Assembly: GCA_023539445.1 (NCBI GenBank)
Contig: JAKCEW010000027.1
Span: 1 to 6,369 of the forward strand
Length of the DNA: 6,369 nucleotides
Source of the DNA: Candidatus Terraquivivens yellowstonensis
Lineage (GTDB): Archaea > Thermoproteota > Nitrososphaeria_A > Caldarchaeales > Wolframiiraptoraceae
Direction: 5' to 3'
Shown: piece after piece, positions 1 to 5,924 of the stretch
Position numbering within the stretch: the first letter of the stretch is position 1
Layout: every line of letters begins with the position of its first letter
The notes under the pieces: generated by a model
What the model saw: only the letters and a program-made list of their open reading frames with translations
What the model was told of the DNA's origin: nothing
Databases searched by the model: none
Position numbers and translations under genes: made by a program

Positions 1-15
1 CAGGAGCCTAAGTCC
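1..15 (-). pseudogene. Possible tRNA-Leu(TAG) fragment, anticodon arm, cut by window edge
   Basis: Read on the minus strand, these bases match the anticodon arm of the tRNA-Leu(GAG) gene of this window (4010-4024) at 14 of 15 positions. The one difference falls at wobble position 34 and would change anticodon GAG to TAG, also a leucine anticodon. The resemblance stops upstream: 16-60 has no D-loop GG, no good D stem and no acceptor strand. The 3' half would lie beyond the left edge. It could be an attachment-site remnant, an exon of an interrupted or split tRNA, or chance. An open frame on the plus strand (1-75, stop TAA) overlaps it. Confidence 0.3.
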
Positions 16-212
16 AAAGTCATAATGCTGATTTGGCTCGTAGAGTCTGCCTTATTCGGATGTATTATTACCTAAGGTTATGGTTGTTGGATTGGTAAAA
101 TTTCTGGGAATGTATTGAGAACAGTTACATCCGGGTGCATATTTCAGCTATCTTAAGCTATGCCAAGAAATACGCTTAACCGCTGGGGGTATGAGGATCT
201 ATTGTGTCCTTC
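16..212. other. Intergenic stretch with no recognisable gene
   Basis: This stretch lies downstream of the minus-strand radical SAM gene that ends at 213. I see no recognisable gene in it and no strong T-run terminator for that gene. The plus-strand frame open from base 1 to the TAA at 73-75 encodes a hydrophobic 24-residue tail that could be the end of a membrane protein starting outside the window, but it is too short to assign. A short direct repeat AGCTAT occurs around 147-159. Confidence 0.5.
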
Positions 213-1127
213 TCAATCCTCGGATGAATATGGCCTTGCTGGTATCAGGTGGCTCCCATCACAGCTAGCGCCCGTGTTCAACTCCACGAAGCCCTCCCTG
301 CAGCAGGCGAAGGTTAGGCCAAGCTTTCGGCATTCATCCGCAACCATCTTCATGAGCCTGAGCCTCACTGGCCTAGGAAGATATCGACTTCTCCCGACCA
401 GCTCACCCCCATCGAAATAGAGGGGCCTAAGCTTCTCAGCAACATACGGGAAGGTCTTCTCAATCCTTGCCCAAGAATCAGACCTCGGCTTAAACGTGCT
501 AAATGTGACATGAACAGCGCCAGCATCCCTAATCTCCCTCAGAAGATCCATGACTCCCTCATCATTCAGGTATGGGATTATCGGGTCTATGCGGACGCCG
601 ACCATGATTCCCTCCGAGCTGAGCTTCTCCACAACATCAAGCCTCCTTGAGGGCAGGGGCGCACCGGGCTCAAGCCTACGAGCAAGACCATCATCAAGGG
701 TAGTTATCGTCATCGTCACCACGCACCTAAGCCTCTTAAGAAGCTCCAGATCCCTGAGAACTAGATCGCTCTTCGTTATGATCAGAATCCTCAGGTTCCT
801 TCCTTGGAACTCTTCTAGACAGCGCCTCGTAAACTGCATATCCCGCTCCATTGGTGGATAGGGATCAGAGCTATTCGACATGGAGATGAGGGCGTTATCG
901 GGCAGCCGAGCCACATCACCTCTAACGAGCCTTAGGAGATTCTTCTTAGGCCTACATTCATGAAACCTCTTAACATATGATGAGGCATAACAGTAGAGGC
1001 AGCCATGCTCACACCCAGTATAAGGGTCAAAAGAAAACTTCGATGGGCATGTGCAAAGTCTACCCCTCCAAGGATCAAAAGGTCTTATGATGCTCGTTCT
1101 CACGCCCAGCGCACTCGATATCCTCAT
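213..1127 (-). CDS. SPL/photolyase-like radical SAM protein (SplB-type, COG1533-like)
   Basis: This 304-residue protein is a probable cytoplasmic radical SAM enzyme. The cluster motif CxxxCxxC is at Cys39, Cys43 and Cys46, inside the context TGCEHGCLYCYA that is typical of the spore-photoproduct-lyase-like family widespread in archaea. Other family-like segments are SSDPYPPME (86-94), an ITKSDLVLRDL strand-helix (117-127), an RLEPGAP stretch (151-157) and RIDPIIP (179-185). Two extra cysteine groups stand out: Cys25/Cys27 just before the core, and Cys275/Cys276 with Cys289 near the C-terminus. The ATG at 1127 places the core motif at the usual depth and sits about 10 nt behind a predicted transcription start, with no Shine-Dalgarno. 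The gene is divergent from the SPASM gene across 119 bp. Family-level assignment is secure. Most archaeal members have no proven reaction, and calling it a DNA photoproduct lyase would be a guess. Confidence 0.88.
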   Translation of the reverse strand: MRISSALGVRTSIIRPFDPWRGRLCTCPSKFSFDPYTGCEHGCLYCYASSYVKRFHECRPKKNLLRLVRGDVARLPDNALISMSNSSDPYPPMERDMQFTRRCLEEFQGRNLRILIITKSDLVLRDLELLKRLRCVVTMTITTLDDGLARRLEPGAPLPSRRLDVVEKLSSEGIMVGVRIDPIIPYLNDEGVMDLLREIRDAGAVHVTFSTFKPRSDSWARIEKTFPYVAEKLRPLYFDGGELVGRSRYLPRPVRLRLMKMVADECRKLGLTFACCREGFVELNTGASCDGSHLIPARPYSSED

Positions 1128-1155
1128 GTTATGCGGCTGGCTAAATAGATGAGAC

Positions 1156-1168
1156 GTTACTTTTTAAC
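1156..1168 (-). promoter_or_regulatory. Candidate TATA element for the SPL-like gene
   Basis: The minus-strand sequence GTTAAAAAGTAAC is centred about 36 bp upstream of the ATG at 1127, which predicts a start site near 1138 and a leader of about 10 nt. Its plus strand reads CTTTTTAAC, the same nonamer seen at the 4154-4162 promoter, so it could instead serve the plus-strand SPASM gene. Its ends (GTTA/TAAC) form a short inverted repeat. Confidence 0.4.
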
Positions 1169-1183
1169 ATTCCGCGCTTTAGG

Positions 1184-1190
1184 TATAAAT
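1184..1190 (+). promoter_or_regulatory. Candidate TATA box for the radical SAM/SPASM gene
   Basis: TATAAAT lies about 60 bp before the TTG start. A start site about 25 bp downstream, near 1212, would leave a leader of roughly 35 nt, enough to hold the Shine-Dalgarno site at 1238-1242. Confidence 0.5.
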
Positions 1191-1237
1191 AATGCTCGGC
1201 GGGAAGAAGTGTTAGGCCTTTCTTCTAAGGAGCTAGC

Positions 1238-1242
1238 GGTGA
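1238..1242 (+). promoter_or_regulatory. Ribosome binding site that decides the TTG start at 1247
   Basis: GGTGA is complementary to the conserved 3' end of archaeal 16S rRNA and ends 4 nt before TTG at 1247. An in-frame TAA at 1226-1228 rules out any start further upstream, and there is no ATG or GTG in frame between. A second purine-rich site, TAAGGAG (1226-1232), is farther away. Confidence 0.6.
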
Positions 1243-1246
1243 GAGC

Positions 1247-2278
1247 TTGAGCAATGATGCTGTAATTCCTCAAGCGGTTATATGGATAATGAATGGAACA
1301 TGTAATCTCAGGTGCATCCATTGTTATGCAAATAGGTTCATAGATGTTGAGGAGCTTAAGCTCGAGGAGAAGCTCAAGTTGATTGATGAGCTTGCTGAAT
1401 GTGGTGTATCGTATATAGGCATAACCGGAGGGGAGCCGCTGATAAACCCAGACCTGGAACAATGTCTTAGGCGAGCACATGACTATGGCATCGAATGCAG
1501 CATTAACACTAATGCGCAATGCTTAGATGAAAAGGCTGCCGAAGTACTCGAGAGGTACTATGCTTACTTGTTTATTAGCATGGAGGGATCGCGCAGGGAG
1601 GTTCATGAGCGCATTAGAGGTCCGGGAACTTGGGATAAACTAATGAGAGGGATTGAGGTTGTCAGAAGAGCTGGCCTCAGTTTCTCGACCGTTATGACGA
1701 TAAATAGCTTGAATTATCTGGATGCTGCAGAATATGTCGAGCTCGCTGAGAGGTTTGGAGCCGATGATGCCTGCATGATACCGGTGATGCCTGTTGGGAG
1801 GGCTAGCCAGGAGATTGCACCGAGCACTAGTCAGCTTATCACGGCGTTAAAGTCGGCGGAGTCTGTCGCGAAAAGCCTCGGATATTGGATCAATGTCTGG
1901 TGCTATGTCCCTGGAAAGCTGATCATAGACCCCAGATACATCTCCACCTGGGCCGACTGTAGAAGGGGCAGGGTTGTCGATATAGATCCAGCTGGAGACA
2001 TACTCCTCTGCGATATTCTAGACATAAGGCTCGGCAATGTGAAGGGGGGATTCAGGCAGGCCGTCAAAGAGTACCTCCAGAGCAGGGAGATGAATGAAGT
2101 GATGAATCCAAGGTTGAGAGAACCATGCAAATCATGCAACGTAAGAGAGTCATGCATGGGGGGATGCTATGCTAGATCATACATCATATTCAAGAACTTC
2201 GACGGGCCCGACCCATACTGCCCACGCATCAACATGGATCTATATACAAAAGCAGTTGATCAGGTTCAGAAGAGTTAA
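1247..2278 (+). CDS. Radical SAM/SPASM domain protein, substrate unknown
   Basis: This 343-residue enzyme has an N-terminal radical SAM core and a C-terminal SPASM domain. The SAM-binding cluster uses Cys19, Cys23 and Cys26 (CxxxCxxCY), and the GGEP motif is at 61-64. The SPASM domain fits its seven-cysteine rule exactly: Cys238, eleven residues, Gly250, four residues, Cys255; then CxxC x5 C xxx C at 294, 297, 303 and 307; and a final Cys325. That predicts two auxiliary [4Fe-4S] clusters. The family includes peptide-modifying maturases, sulfatase-activating enzymes and heme-pathway enzymes (AhbC/AhbD, NirJ). I see no precursor peptide, sulfatase or heme gene nearby, so the substrate stays open. 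The start is TTG, fixed by the upstream stop and a good GGTGA site. It has its own TATA box and is divergent from the SPL-like gene. Family call strong; function unassigned. Confidence 0.9.
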   Translation: MSNDAVIPQAVIWIMNGTCNLRCIHCYANRFIDVEELKLEEKLKLIDELAECGVSYIGITGGEPLINPDLEQCLRRAHDYGIECSINTNAQCLDEKAAEVLERYYAYLFISMEGSRREVHERIRGPGTWDKLMRGIEVVRRAGLSFSTVMTINSLNYLDAAEYVELAERFGADDACMIPVMPVGRASQEIAPSTSQLITALKSAESVAKSLGYWINVWCYVPGKLIIDPRYISTWADCRRGRVVDIDPAGDILLCDILDIRLGNVKGGFRQAVKEYLQSREMNEVMNPRLREPCKSCNVRESCMGGCYARSYIIFKNFDGPDPYCPRINMDLYTKAVDQVQKS

Positions 2279-2343
2279 ACTAATCTTCGTGAAAAAGACG
2301 ATGTGTTGGCTTAATCGAATACTCTGAGCTGTATCCAAATTGA

Positions 2344-2351
2344 TTTATAAC
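2344..2351 (+). promoter_or_regulatory. Candidate distal TATA box upstream of pyruvate kinase
   Basis: TTTATAAC would start transcription near 2372-2375, about 60 nt ahead of the proposed TTG at 2433. It overlaps the beginning of the longest open frame (TTG at 2340), which argues that this upstream codon is not the true start. Confidence 0.35.
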
Positions 2352-2392
2352 GAGCTTCCTCCTTATCGTTCCGACTTCTCTGCTGCAGTAAA

Positions 2393-2401
2393 CTCTTTAA
2401 C
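2393..2401 (+). promoter_or_regulatory. Candidate proximal TATA box for pyruvate kinase
   Basis: CTCTTTAAC resembles the CTTTTTAAC elements at 1160-1168 and 4154-4162. A start site about 26 bp downstream, near 2423-2427, gives a leader of less than 10 nt before TTG at 2433, as is common for archaeal genes. Confidence 0.4.
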
Positions 2402-2432
2402 TTACTGTTATGAGAGACATGCTGGAAACAAG

Positions 2433-3824
2433 TTGAAGACGAAGATTGCTGTAACTATAGGTCCAGCTTCGGCAGAGCCGGAGAAGATTAAGGAGATTAT
2501 CGAGCTAGGAGCTTCTGCTTTCAGAATAAATTTTAGCCATGGGAACGTTGATGAATGGAAAAGATATGTAGACTTAATACAAGATGCATGTAAGAATTTA
2601 AACAAACATATCGCACTGATAGGAGACCTTCCGGGCCCTTCTATTAGGCTAGGAGAGATAAAGGATAAAGTAATTTTGAAGAAGAATGATTTAGCTAAGA
2701 TTATATGTAAGGATAGGATCGAAGGTTCTGATGAGAAGGTTCTTCCAATACCGTTCGAGCCTTTCTTCTACAATATTAATGTCGGTGACATTCTTTTAAT
2801 GGACGATGGACGAATCCAACTTCAAGTAGTAGAGGTTGAGAAAGGAGAAGTCACAGTTAAAGCTTTAACACCTGCAGAGATAAGTTCACGGAAAGCTATA
2901 GTAGTAAAAGGTAAAGAGATAGACCTACCCACACTCTCAAACAGAGACTTAGAAGCCGTGAGATTCTCCGTATCAAATGATCTTGATTATATTGGGTTAA
3001 GTTATGTTAGAAATGTCAAAGATGTGGAACTTCTTAAGTCTACGCTAGCTTCTTTAGGTGGAGTAGAACTTGGGGTTATAAGTAAGATAGAGACCGTCCA
3101 AGCGGTGAATAATCTTACCGAGATAATTGACGCTTCAGATGCATTACTCGTTGCAAGAGGCGATCTTGGAATGCATTTTGGATTGGAACAAGTACCTCGG
3201 CTTCAAGAATCTATCGTGGAGAAATGCTTGGAGAAAGGTAAACCGGTAATAGTAGCCACACAGCTACTGGGGTCGATGATAGATAACCCCGTACCGACTA
3301 GAAGCGAGATAGTAGATATACTATCTGCAGTTAGAGATGGAGTAGATACATTAATGCTGACGGGTGAAACAGCTGCAGGTAAGTATCCTGTAGAAGCTGT
3401 TAAGTGGTTGAAAAAAGTTATTGAAACATACGATTTAACAATTACACCTAGAAAGATTAGGCTACCGAGAGATGCAGATATTAGAGATAGATTTGCTGAA
3501 GGAATAACAATGTTAGCCGAATCTCTAAGGGCCTCAATTGCAATCTACACAAAGACTGGTAAGGTAGCTTTAAGAATATTACGTAACCGTCCAAATGTTG
3601 AAGTATATGCATGTTCAGGCTATATTAAGACGATACGTAAGCTCTCAATACTTTGGGGGGTTAAACCGGTGAAGGTAGAAACCTTAGAATATTTTGAGGG
3701 GCTTGAAGAGATGCTTTCTACATTGAGGTCTTCGGGGGAAATAAAAAGCGGAGAAGTAATAGTACTAACTTATGGATTAAAAGACGAACCTATACATCTA
3801 GTTAAGATAGTTCAAATCCAATAG
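2433..3824 (+). CDS. pyk: Pyruvate kinase (archaeal type)
   Basis: It converts phosphoenolpyruvate and ADP to pyruvate and ATP in the cytoplasm, the last step of glycolysis. From TTG at 2433 it has 463 residues, close to the usual family length, and begins MKTKIAVTIGPAS, the standard N-terminus. The frame stays open to a TTG at 2340, but those 31 codons do not look like the family and overlap a TATA-like element. Visible motifs are RINFSHG (31-37), GDLPGP (64-69), the catalytic-lysine segment ISKIET with Lys218 and metal ligand Glu220, VARGDLG with Asp244, and VATQLLGSMI with Thr276. The order is TIM-barrel domain A, B domain at about 67-155, and C-terminal domain from about 345. The Thr-Lys-Gly-Pro-Glu segment of animal enzymes reads Leu-Pro-Gly-Pro-Ser here, so the Glu linked to K+ dependence is Ser70. 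The gene looks more AT-rich than the two radical SAM genes before it. Confidence 0.93.
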   Translation: MKTKIAVTIGPASAEPEKIKEIIELGASAFRINFSHGNVDEWKRYVDLIQDACKNLNKHIALIGDLPGPSIRLGEIKDKVILKKNDLAKIICKDRIEGSDEKVLPIPFEPFFYNINVGDILLMDDGRIQLQVVEVEKGEVTVKALTPAEISSRKAIVVKGKEIDLPTLSNRDLEAVRFSVSNDLDYIGLSYVRNVKDVELLKSTLASLGGVELGVISKIETVQAVNNLTEIIDASDALLVARGDLGMHFGLEQVPRLQESIVEKCLEKGKPVIVATQLLGSMIDNPVPTRSEIVDILSAVRDGVDTLMLTGETAAGKYPVEAVKWLKKVIETYDLTITPRKIRLPRDADIRDRFAEGITMLAESLRASIAIYTKTGKVALRILRNRPNVEVYACSGYIKTIRKLSILWGVKPVKVETLEYFEGLEEMLSTLRSSGEIKSGEVIVLTYGLKDEPIHLVKIVQIQ

Positions 3825-3871
3825 ATGTTTCTTAACTATGAAGACGGGACTAGGGTATCATTAGCATGTAA

Positions 3872-3880
3872 GCTTTTTCT
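3872..3880 (+). terminator. Possible T-run terminator after pyruvate kinase
   Basis: A TTTTT run (3874-3878, followed by CT) lies about 50 bp after the stop codon. Archaeal RNA polymerase can terminate at such runs without a hairpin. I see no strong stem beside it. Confidence 0.3.
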
Positions 3881-3889
3881 CTAGTATTA

Positions 3890-3915
3890 TGGGTGCCTGG
3901 ATTTGAACTATGAGT
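3890..3915 (-). pseudogene. Degenerate tRNA 3' end (T-arm) remnant
   Basis: On the minus strand this reads as a T-loop (GTTCAAATCC) followed by CAGGCACCC, the layout of a tRNA 3' end. The candidate T stem CATAG/CCAGG pairs at only three of five positions, and no matching 5' acceptor strand, D-arm or normal anticodon arm is found in 3916-3970. It lies directly downstream of tRNA-Leu on the same strand, so it may be the ruin of a second tRNA in a former tandem pair. Confidence 0.35.
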
Positions 3916-3970
3916 CTCTTATGTGCTTGCTCCTAAAGCCCAGCAAATAAGGTTTAGCCCAAAATATATG

Positions 3971-4055
3971 TGCGGGGGGTGGGATTTGAACCCACGAACC
4001 CCTACGGGACAGGAGCCTCAGTCCTGCGCCGTTGACCAGGCTTGGCAACCCCCGC
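3971..4055 (-). tRNA. tRNA-Leu (anticodon GAG)
   Basis: The 85-nt cloverleaf has no intron. Acceptor strands GCGGGGG and CCCCCGC pair fully, with discriminator A. D stem GCC/GGC encloses a loop containing CCTGG. The anticodon stem CAGGA/TCCTG closes the loop CTGAGGC, giving GAG, which reads leucine codons CTC and CTT. The long variable arm (CCCGTAGGG-type) is the class II feature expected of leucine tRNAs. T stem GTGGG/CCCAC with loop TTCAAAT is perfect. The 3' CCA is not encoded. The gene is on the strand opposite to its neighbours, divergent from the dehydrogenase and convergent with pyruvate kinase. Confidence 0.96.
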
Positions 4056-4070
4056 ATTCCCACTAAACGA

Positions 4071-4082
4071 AAAATTAAAGCT
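4071..4082 (-). promoter_or_regulatory. Candidate TATA element for tRNA-Leu
   Basis: On the minus strand, AGCTTTAATTTT is centred about 22 bp before the mature 5' end. A second AT-rich candidate lies at 4084-4100, so the exact element is uncertain. Confidence 0.4.
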
Positions 4083-4147
4083 TTCCTTTTTAATAAAAAT
4101 TTCACCGGAAATTCGCAAAAAGTGCTAGAAAATGGGGGATATTTCTC

Positions 4148-4169
4148 AAACAACTTTTTAACGTTGTTT
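4148..4169 (+). promoter_or_regulatory. TATA box inside a 7-bp inverted repeat, promoter of the dehydrogenase gene
   Basis: AAACAAC (4148-4154) and GTTGTTT (4163-4169) are perfect inverted repeats enclosing TTTTTAAC, which with the last C of the left arm forms the TATA-like CTTTTTAAC (4154-4162). The spacing to ATG at 4187 predicts a leaderless or nearly leaderless mRNA. A protein bound to the repeat would cover the TATA box, as expected of a repressor operator. The promoter assignment is reasonable; the operator role is inferred from symmetry alone. Confidence 0.5.
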
Positions 4170-4186
4170 TATCCTACACTATTTCT

Positions 4187-5767
4187 ATGCAGAAGGCTTT
4201 TGTAAACGAAATGACATGGTTAAGGATGTCCCAGTCTGGCCTTGCCGAAGATTTCCATAGAAAGTACGAAAAAGCCCTAGAAGAGGTCAGCTCCCAATTG
4301 GGGAAGCATCATCCCCTCTACATAGGCGGCGAGCCGGTCTACTCGAATGCGGGCGAGTTCGTAGACAGGTCACCTATAGATACGCGAATAATCATAGGTT
4401 ATTTCCAAAAAGCTCAAAGGGAGCACGTTAGGAAGGCTATAGAATCTGCTAAAGAGGGGTTCGAATACTGGGGTTACTTAGACTGGAGGAAAAGGGTCGA
4501 GATAGTAAGAAGGGCAGCAGACATTATGTCGGATGAAAAGTTCATTTTAGCGGCAACCATAACCCTTGAGAACGGTAAGAATAGGTTTGAGGCGATGGCA
4601 GACGTCGATGAGGCCATAGATTATCTAAGGTATTATGCATACCTGGTGGAGAGCAATGATGGGTTCGTAAAGAAAATGGGTTCTGTTTATCCCGGTGAAC
4701 GTGCTATAAGCGTGATGAAGCCCTACGGTGTGTGGGCAATCATATCGCCGTTTAACTTCCCTTTGGCGATACTTGTAGGCATGAGTAGCGGTGCCCTCGT
4801 CACCGGAAATACTTTAGTACTAAAGCCAGCGAGCGATACACCTTACATCGCGTTAAAGTATTATGAAATTTTGATAAGGGCTGGTGTACCGAAGAACGTC
4901 GTGAATTACATAACCGGTTCTGGAAGGGATGTGCAAGATGAGTTTTTGGAAAACGAAAACCTGATGGGCATAGCGTTCACCGGCTCCTGGGAGGTTGGCT
5001 CCATGCTATATGCCCGTTTCAGCTCTAAGGCACCCAGACCTTTCATAGCGGAGATGGGTGGCAAGAACGCAACGATAGTTACGGAAAGCGCGAACATAGA
5101 GAAGGCCGTAGAAGGTGTGATAAGAGGGGCTTTCGGTTATGGAGGCCAGAAGTGCAGCGCGACCTCAAGACTGCTAGTCCATAGAAACATTAAGGATAGA
5201 TTCCTCAAGAGACTGCTGGAAAGGTTACCAGAGTTTAAAGTGGGCGACCCAAGGAGGAGGGATGTTTTCATGGGACCTTTGATAAATGAAAGAGCTCTTA
5301 ATAGTTACGTGGAGTACGTGGAGCTTGCAAAGAAGGACGGGAAGGTATTGTACGGTGGCAGGGTTCTCAAGGAGGGCGAACTTGCTAATGGTTTCTATGT
5401 TGAGCCTACAGTCGTAGAAGGTCTGCCGAGGGAGCATAGGCTTTGGAGGGAGGAGCTGTTCGTACCGATTCTCTTGGTCAAAGAGTTCAATACGCTAGAG
5501 GAAGCGATAGAGATGGCGAATGACTCGGACTATGGTTTGACTGCTGGCATCTTCTCGGAAAACAAGGAGGAGATTGAGATGTTCTTTAATAAGATACAGG
5601 CCGGCGTAGTTTATGCGAACAGAACGGTCGGTTCGACCACCGGCGCGGTCGTAGGTGTTCAAGCCTTTGGCGGCTGGAAGAGAAGCGGCTCAACCGGAAA
5701 AGGTGCGGGTGGCGTTTATTATCTCTACCAATTCATGAGAGAGCAAAGCCAGTCAACCTACGAGTGA
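4187..5767 (+). CDS. rocA: L-glutamate gamma-semialdehyde dehydrogenase (1-pyrroline-5-carboxylate dehydrogenase)
   Basis: This 526-residue NAD(P)-dependent aldehyde dehydrogenase most likely oxidises glutamate semialdehyde to glutamate in the cytoplasm, the second step of proline degradation. Core family residues are present: Asn190 in SPFNFP, Lys213 in LKPAS, FTGS (264-267), general base Glu289 in AEMGGKN, and nucleophile Cys323 in GGQKCSA. The subfamily is indicated by the N-terminal segment FVNEMTW through LYIGGEPV, by NRTVGSTTGAVVG and by QAFGGWKRSGS (492-502), which are hallmarks of the RocA/PruA group. The ATG at 4187 fits the family N-terminus, and the promoter spacing suggests a leaderless transcript. 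No proline dehydrogenase gene is in the window. The frame is intact. Another semialdehyde substrate is possible but less likely. Confidence 0.92.
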   Translation: MQKAFVNEMTWLRMSQSGLAEDFHRKYEKALEEVSSQLGKHHPLYIGGEPVYSNAGEFVDRSPIDTRIIIGYFQKAQREHVRKAIESAKEGFEYWGYLDWRKRVEIVRRAADIMSDEKFILAATITLENGKNRFEAMADVDEAIDYLRYYAYLVESNDGFVKKMGSVYPGERAISVMKPYGVWAIISPFNFPLAILVGMSSGALVTGNTLVLKPASDTPYIALKYYEILIRAGVPKNVVNYITGSGRDVQDEFLENENLMGIAFTGSWEVGSMLYARFSSKAPRPFIAEMGGKNATIVTESANIEKAVEGVIRGAFGYGGQKCSATSRLLVHRNIKDRFLKRLLERLPEFKVGDPRRRDVFMGPLINERALNSYVEYVELAKKDGKVLYGGRVLKEGELANGFYVEPTVVEGLPREHRLWREELFVPILLVKEFNTLEEAIEMANDSDYGLTAGIFSENKEEIEMFFNKIQAGVVYANRTVGSTTGAVVGVQAFGGWKRSGSTGKGAGGVYYLYQFMREQSQSTYE

Positions 5768-5787
5768 TGCTGGACAAGGTTTCAAAA

Positions 5788-5817
5788 TCCTTAATTTTTT
5801 AAGGAGGTATGTTTTTA
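5788..5817 (+). terminator. Hairpin plus T-run terminator after the dehydrogenase gene
   Basis: TCCTTAA (5788-5794) and TTAAGGA (5799-5805) are perfect complements around a TTTT loop, followed by TTTTT at 5812-5816. It lies about 20 bp after the stop codon and ahead of the tRNA-Tyr promoter. It is symmetrical, so it could also act on the other strand. Confidence 0.55.
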
Positions 5818-5891
5818 GTCCCATCCTTTCCAAATATACGAGTATAAAACAATCAGATTTTTCGGTAAAAACCTTGGAATGCCGGAGAAAA

Positions 5892-5899
5892 TTTATAAT
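5892..5899 (+). promoter_or_regulatory. TATA box of tRNA-Tyr
   Basis: TTTATAAT, in the context GGAGAAAATTTATAATTT, is centred about 29 bp upstream of the mature tRNA 5' end, the normal archaeal tRNA promoter spacing. Confidence 0.7.
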
Positions 5900-5924
5900 T
5901 TCCCAAAAATGACAATAAAATGAG

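Noticed and set aside
1-75. C-terminal tail of a membrane protein (hydrophobic residues, one Glu) reading in from the left edge
   Set aside because: Only 24 codons are visible, and the same bases resemble a tRNA on the other strand. It was not strong enough to list as a gene.
160-420. Open frame on the plus strand overlapping the end of the SPL-like gene
   Set aside because: Most of it is antisense to the clear radical SAM gene, and the product has no family character.
550-861. 103-codon plus-strand frame inside the SPL-like gene
   Set aside because: It is a shadow frame rich in Ser, Arg and Leu, opposite a confidently identified gene.
1157-1519. 120-codon minus-strand frame over the divergent promoter and the start of the SPASM gene
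   Set aside because: It covers the TATA box, the ribosome site and the CxxxCxxC coding region of the real gene on the other strand.
1247-2278. Specific naming of the SPASM protein as a heme-pathway enzyme (AhbC/AhbD)
   Set aside because: The cysteine pattern is shared by many SPASM families, and no heme genes are nearby.
2289-2327. Short GTG frame (12 codons, one Cys) after the SPASM gene, considered as a precursor peptide
   Set aside because: There is no ribosome site, no leader-like helix and no repeated core residues. It is too short to support.
3908-4153. 81-codon minus-strand frame
   Set aside because: It reads straight through tRNA-Leu and its promoter.
5809-5847. Twelve-codon ATG frame beside a perfect AAGGAGGT
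   Set aside because: The purine stretch touches the ATG, leaving no spacing, and is explained as the right arm of the terminator hairpin.
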